From contig PANS01000043.1 of assembly GCA_002708415.1 (NCBI GenBank), positions 1 to 35,663 of the forward strand: a stretch of 35,663 nt of DNA, given 5' to 3'. The notes beneath the pieces were generated by a model, which worked only from the letters and a program-made list of their open reading frames with translations, ran no database searches and had not been told where the DNA came from. This DNA is from Micavibrio sp. (GTDB taxonomy: Bacteria > Pseudomonadota > Alphaproteobacteria > Micavibrionales > Micavibrionaceae). The translations under genes and the position numbers were made by a program. The number at the start of each line of letters is the position of its first letter. Position 1 is the first letter of the stretch. Below, one piece after another: positions 32,070-35,663 of this stretch.

Positions 32070-33466
32070 TATTTTGTTTCTCCTTCGAGTATTTTCGGAG
32101 AGATAAATCCAGAGATAGGGGCTCTTATCCATGGGGAATGAGAATTTAAATATTTTTGAGCGGCATTTTGAACATCTTGCACGGTTATAGCCGCAATATC
32201 TTCGGGCCAATTTTCAATGCTATCTAAATTTTGTCCTGTGGTAAGGCCACGACCAATAATCATGGCGGGTCCAGCTAAGCTATCACGGTTATAAACTGCA
32301 GAATCTTGAACGCGGCGAATAGCATCGAAAACTTCTTGTTCAGTTACGCCGTTATCTATTACTTTTTGTATCTCAATCATAAGTGCATTTTTCACATCAG
32401 TAAGCGTTTTATATTTAGTAGGTTTGCCGTAAATCCATAGTGATCCATAATCGAGACCATCTGATGAGTAAGAGAGGCCTGCAGAAATAGCAATTTTCTG
32501 TTCAATAACGAGTGATTTATAAAGGCGTGCTGTAGGGCCGCCGCTTAAAATTTCCTGTAAAATATCAAGGGCAAGAGCATCTTTTCTATTTGTCGCATAA
32601 CTTGGGACAAGATAGCTGCGTTGGAAAGAAGCTTGATGAATAGAGCTATGTTCCATGTGTAGCTCTGTTTCGGCAATAGAAGGCGGTAAAACAGGACGGT
32701 TGCGTTTTGGAATATCTTTACGTGGTAATGTACCATAAGTTTTTTCAGCAAGTTTTTTAACTTGGCCTACGGTTACTGCGCCACTAATTACAAGTACGGC
32801 ATTGTTAGGTGCATACCATTTATCATAGAATTCTTTCACGTCTTTCCATTCATAAGTTTTAATTTCATCCATCCAACCAATAATGGGGGTGCCGTAGGGA
32901 TGATTAACAAATAACATAGAGCGCATTTGTTCATTGAAAAGCGCGCGGGGGTCGTTTTCTGTATTTTGACGGCGCTCTTCTAAAACAACATTCTTTTCAG
33001 ACGTGTAATGTGTTGCTGGAGGTTTTGCATTCATCATGCGGTCAGCTTCCATTTCCATCATTTTTTCTAAATGATCATTAGAAATACTTTGGAAGTAGGC
33101 CGTGTAATCGTAGGATGTGAAAGCGTTATCATTGCCGCCATTTTGTTTAACGATCTTTGAGAAATCTCCAGAAGCAACTTTTTCTGTGCCTTTAAACAGG
33201 AGGTGTTCAAGGTAATGCGCCATGCCTGAAAAGCCTGCGATTTCATCTGCTGCGCCAACTTTATACCAAATCATATGTGTAATAACGGGGGCACGGTCAT
33301 TTTCAACAACAACGACTTCAAGACCATTATCTAAAGTGAAAGTTTTTGCATTAAAAACCTTTGCTTGTACTGCGGGTGTTATAAGGAGGCAGAATAGAAA
33401 AAGCGTTACGAGGTTTACTGTAACGCTTTTTAAGATAGTTTTTTTTGTCATGGTTTGTGTGACCAT
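32069..33466 (-). CDS. M16-family zinc metallopeptidase (catalytic subunit)
   Basis: This 465-residue protein is the active member of the M16 pair. A signal peptide ends at PAVQA (about residue 35). The inverted zinc motif HYLEH gives His84, Glu87 and His88, and the third ligand is Glu164 in NVVLEERRQ, 76 residues on as usual. The second M16 domain contains LSGGPTARLYKSLV. It should act in the periplasm on short or unfolded peptides. ATG 33466 follows the lipoprotein stop by 1 nt; ATG 33451 (MTKKTILKS) is an alternative giving a more compact signal peptide. Neither has a clear Shine-Dalgarno, suggesting coupling. Confidence 0.95.
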   Translation of the reverse strand: MVTQTMTKKTILKSVTVNLVTLFLFCLLITPAVQAKVFNAKTFTLDNGLEVVVVENDRAPVITHMIWYKVGAADEIAGFSGMAHYLEHLLFKGTEKVASGDFSKIVKQNGGNDNAFTSYDYTAYFQSISNDHLEKMMEMEADRMMNAKPPATHYTSEKNVVLEERRQNTENDPRALFNEQMRSMLFVNHPYGTPIIGWMDEIKTYEWKDVKEFYDKWYAPNNAVLVISGAVTVGQVKKLAEKTYGTLPRKDIPKRNRPVLPPSIAETELHMEHSSIHQASFQRSYLVPSYATNRKDALALDILQEILSGGPTARLYKSLVIEQKIAISAGLSYSSDGLDYGSLWIYGKPTKYKTLTDVKNALMIEIQKVIDNGVTEQEVFDAIRRVQDSAVYNRDSLAGPAMIIGRGLTTGQNLDSIENWPEDIAAITVQDVQNAAQKYLNSHSPWIRAPISGFISPKILEGETK

Positions 33467-33467
33467 T

Positions 33468-34016
33468 TTATTTCGTAACTGTTGGTGTTGCGCCATCGCT
33501 TACGGATTTTCCTTGCTCAATGTTTGTTTGAATGCGCTCAGATTCTTCTTTTGCATTGACGACTTCGGCAGGTGCTTCATATTTCTTTCCTGTAACACCG
33601 CCTAGAATTCTATCAATAGTCGGTTTTTCTTCATCATTCATTGCGCGTGTTTCCGCGTCAATAACATCACGAATGTCAGGCGCCGTTAAATCAATACCTG
33701 TTTTTTGTAAGAGAATAGATTCGCCTTGAGACATAGGCTCTTTTTTACCTTTACTGGCACCAGTTAATGTTTCTGGTCCAAAGACAGCTTGCTTTGCTTC
33801 ATCAATGGCCGTGTCTTCTTGAGGGCGTGCCTGACCAGGGCGTGGTGGACGTATATTGTAATCAGGCGGCATTTCAAGGGGCGCGCGTTTTATAACGGCA
33901 AACTCATCAGGTGCTTTTTTTGAAAAATCAAACTGTTCTTTGGTCTTTGAACAGGCCGTTAAGGCTACTGTTCCTAAGAGGCAAGATAAAAGTAGTGTTT
34001 TGTGTTGCATAATCAT
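33468..34016 (-). CDS. DUF3035 lipoprotein, BamF-like outer-membrane assembly component
   Basis: The 182-residue product has a lipoprotein signal peptide with lipobox LTAC (Cys22) and no downstream membrane helix, so the mature protein should be lipid-anchored in the envelope. The segment PDEFAVIKRAPLEMPPDYN, followed by IRPPRPGQARPQ, is the DUF3035 hallmark. This alphaproteobacterial family has been described as BamF, an accessory of the BAM outer-membrane protein assembly complex (family knowledge). The rest is polar and probably largely disordered. It sits 3 nt after lspA, whose product cleaves its signal peptide, and 1 nt before the M16 peptidase. Confidence 0.85.
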   Translation of the reverse strand: MIMQHKTLLLSCLLGTVALTACSKTKEQFDFSKKAPDEFAVIKRAPLEMPPDYNIRPPRPGQARPQEDTAIDEAKQAVFGPETLTGASKGKKEPMSQGESILLQKTGIDLTAPDIRDVIDAETRAMNDEEKPTIDRILGGVTGKKYEAPAEVVNAKEESERIQTNIEQGKSVSDGATPTVTK

Positions 34017-34019
34017 ACT

Positions 34020-34601
34020 CTAGTTCTTTGTTTTAACAGTGTTGCGTTTTGGCTCTAAGAATACGCTATCAAAGAGTAAAATGGCAATCCCTATCGTAAT
34101 AAAGCTGTCTGCCATGTTAAATGCAGGATAATGCCATCCGTTGATATGGAAATCTAAAAAATCGGCTACAGCGCCAAAATGGAGGCGGTCAATGACATTG
34201 CCTATTGCACCGCCAATAACCATCGCTAAGGCAATAGCTTGTGTCCAGCCAGTGGCCTTCCATAGCCAAGCTGAAAATATACAAGATATTAAGATAGCAA
34301 GACCAATGAGCGCGTAGGGCGTATCATTTTGAAAAAGGCCAAAGCTAATGCCGTGATTCCAAACCATTGTGAGGCTAAAGAATGAGGTAATATCGGTTGA
34401 GGCAACACCAATGCGTTCAGAACTAGAGAACCATTCAAATATTCCAAGCGGTTGCGCACCAAAATCCCATTTGGGACGCATAACATGTTCTAAGATATAC
34501 CATTTTGACAATTGATCTATAATGATAAAGTCAATGATCGCACCAAATCCTAATATGGCTTTGAGTTTTTGTTTTGTAATGGGTGTTTGTTCTGTGTTCA
34601 C
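34020..34601 (-). CDS. lspA: Lipoprotein signal peptidase (signal peptidase II)
   Basis: LspA cleaves the signal peptide of prolipoproteins at the lipid-modified cysteine. The 193-residue form starts at GTG 34601, 1 nt after the ileS stop, behind AAAAGGCGGCC. Longer ATG frames run back into ileS and add unrelated residues. Four membrane helices are apparent. The catalytic-aspartate motifs are GGAIGNVIDRLHFGAVADF and FNMADSFITIGI, with the earlier conserved DQLSKW. WNHGISFGLF matches the family's N-X-G-X-(S/A)-F segment. Placement next to ileS is widespread in bacteria. Confidence 0.95.
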   Translation of the reverse strand: MNTEQTPITKQKLKAILGFGAIIDFIIIDQLSKWYILEHVMRPKWDFGAQPLGIFEWFSSSERIGVASTDITSFFSLTMVWNHGISFGLFQNDTPYALIGLAILISCIFSAWLWKATGWTQAIALAMVIGGAIGNVIDRLHFGAVADFLDFHINGWHYPAFNMADSFITIGIAILLFDSVFLEPKRNTVKTKN

Positions 34602-34602
34602 G

Positions 34603-35663
34603 TTAGGCCGCCTTTTGTTTGGCGTTTGTAACGGCATCGTCACAACGTTTACAGATATGATCGGCATGTTCAGCCACCTCCGGAAGCACTTTCCAGCAAC
34701 GGACGCATTTTTCGCCTTCTGCTTTTTCGATTGTCACGCCACATGCATCACCGTCTTTGATTTCAACCTGAGAGGTGATGCAGATATCGGCCATATTAAC
34801 TGATTTTAATAAGGCTTTATTTTCTGGTTTTGAAACGCTTAAGACAGGCTTGGCTTCTAATGACGATCCCAGTTCCTTACTTGCACGCATTGGTTCAATG
34901 GCCTCCTGTACTGCTTTACGCACCATGATGATGCCACTCCATTTATCTTCCAGAGCTTCATTCGACCAAGTGTCAGGAACTTTTGGAAACTCACGTAAGT
35001 GAACACTTTCAGCATCTTCAAAAACACCCGCCGGACGATGGCTCCATGCTTCTTCTGTCGTGAAAGACAAGATAGGAGCAAGCCACGCAGTGAGGTTATT
35101 GAATAATACGGCCATTATTATACGTGTTGCACGACGTTCAAATGAAGCGTGGTCATCACAGTAGAGGCGATCTTTACGAATATCAAAATAGAACGAGCTT
35201 AAATCGTCATTACAGAAATCGTAAATCGTTTTAGCAAGTTTTCCGAACTCATAATTCTCAACATAGCTACGAAGTGTTTTATCCATTTCAGAGATACGGT
35301 GCAGCATAAGCTGTTCTAACTCAGGGAGTTGTTCAATATCGCTTTTGCTCTCAATAGGAACGGCTTCAGATAAAGTATAACCATCGATAGCGCCTAGGAT
35401 AAAGCGAAGCGTATTACGCAAGCGACGATATAGATCCGATGTGTTCTTCATCGTGTCTTTGCCAATACGGATATCCTCTGCGTAATCGGATGTCATTGTC
35501 CAAAGGCGAAGAATATCAGCGCCTGATTGATCCATCAGTTTTAATGGATCGACTACATTGCCCAAAGATTTGGACATCTTATAGCCTTTTTCATCGAGCA
35601 CGAACCCATGCGTTAGAACATTTTTATAAGGTGCGCGACCTTTTGTTCCGCAAGATTCAAGAA
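34603..35663 (-). CDS. ileS: Isoleucine--tRNA ligase, C-terminal part (5' end outside window)
   Basis: The frame is open from the window edge at 35663 to the TAA at 34603-34605. The visible 352 or so residues begin ESCGTKGRAPYKNVLTHGF, contain the class I signature KMSKS (in GYKMSKSLGNVVDP), the tRNA anticodon-binding helices and a C-terminal zinc finger (CVRCWKVLPEV ... CKRC). IleRS charges tRNA-Ile and edits mischarged valine; the HIGH motif and editing domain lie outside. Internal GTG and ATG codons in this stretch are not starts. It is the first visible gene of the long minus-strand run. Confidence 0.97.
   Translation of the reverse strand, partial: LESCGTKGRAPYKNVLTHGFVLDEKGYKMSKSLGNVVDPLKLMDQSGADILRLWTMTSDYAEDIRIGKDTMKNTSDLYRRLRNTLRFILGAIDGYTLSEAVPIESKSDIEQLPELEQLMLHRISEMDKTLRSYVENYEFGKLAKTIYDFCNDDLSSFYFDIRKDRLYCDDHASFERRATRIIMAVLFNNLTAWLAPILSFTTEEAWSHRPAGVFEDAESVHLREFPKVPDTWSNEALEDKWSGIIMVRKAVQEAIEPMRASKELGSSLEAKPVLSVSKPENKALLKSVNMADICITSQVEIKDGDACGVTIEKAEGEKCVRCWKVLPEVAEHADHICKRCDDAVTNAKQKAA

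Noticed and set aside
32070-32210. Longer N-terminus for the second M16 protein
   Set aside because: The extra frame lies inside the end of the catalytic M16 gene and encodes no signal peptide; the ATG at 32069 overlaps the previous stop and starts a clear signal peptide.
34602-34667. ATG-initiated longer lspA
   Set aside because: It would overlap ileS by 65 bp and add residues unlike LspA; GTG 34601 has a good ribosome binding site right after the ileS stop.

Overview
The window is a chromosomal segment of an A+T-leaning alphaproteobacterium. Evidence for this placement: adk lies between secY and the rpsM-rpsK-rpoA-rplQ block; there is an ATP12-family F1-ATPase assembly factor; ileS-lspA-DUF3035 (BamF-like) lipoprotein-M16-M16 run together; and the MutL carries an endonuclease motif. 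I cannot name the genus. Two genes are cut by the window edges: the 3' end of tuf at the left and the 3' part of ileS (minus strand) at the right.

Region 1 (1-15306, plus strand) is the classical S10-spc-alpha ribosomal supercluster: tuf, rpsJ, rplC, rplD, rplW, rplB, rpsS, rplV, rpsC, rplP, rpmC, rpsQ, rplN, rplX, rplE, rpsN, rpsH, rplF, rplR, rpsE, rpmD, rplO, secY, adk, rpsM, rpsK, rpoA, rplQ. It is punctuated by a strong intrinsic terminator between rplO and secY, a near-consensus sigma-70 promoter in front of rpsM, a stable hairpin between rpsK and rpoA, and a terminator after rplQ. Three ribosomal proteins (L22, S17, L30) carry lysine/alanine-rich, histone-H1-like extensions, while L3 and L17 end in acidic tails.

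Region 2 (15335-22738) holds panB (minus) diverging from a Do-family periplasmic protease. Then comes a tightly packed plus-strand run: a possible small membrane protein, rarA, crcB, rluC, an AsmA-like single-pass membrane protein, an ATP12-family chaperone and tag. Stop/start overlaps at rarA/crcB, crcB/rluC and rluC/AsmA-like suggest one transcript.

Region 3 (22739-24821) has a 286-bp non-coding stretch with two bulged hairpins and a 29-codon ORF with a good ribosome binding site, followed by a full ABC exporter half-transporter.

Region 4 (24826-35663, minus strand) is a ten-gene collinear run, in transcription order: ileS, lspA, BamF-like lipoprotein, catalytic M16 peptidase, non-catalytic M16 partner, pgi, pentapeptide-repeat protein, mutL, a four-helix membrane protein, purN. 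Most junctions overlap or nearly touch, so it is probably one operon joining envelope biogenesis to housekeeping genes.

The window is mostly core genome. I see no tRNA, rRNA, insertion sequence, CRISPR array or prophage. The least ordinary items are the K/A tails on three ribosomal proteins, the AsmA-like gene inside a conserved operon, the hairpin/short-ORF region before the ABC transporter, the duplicated pentapeptide module and the unusual PurN subtype.
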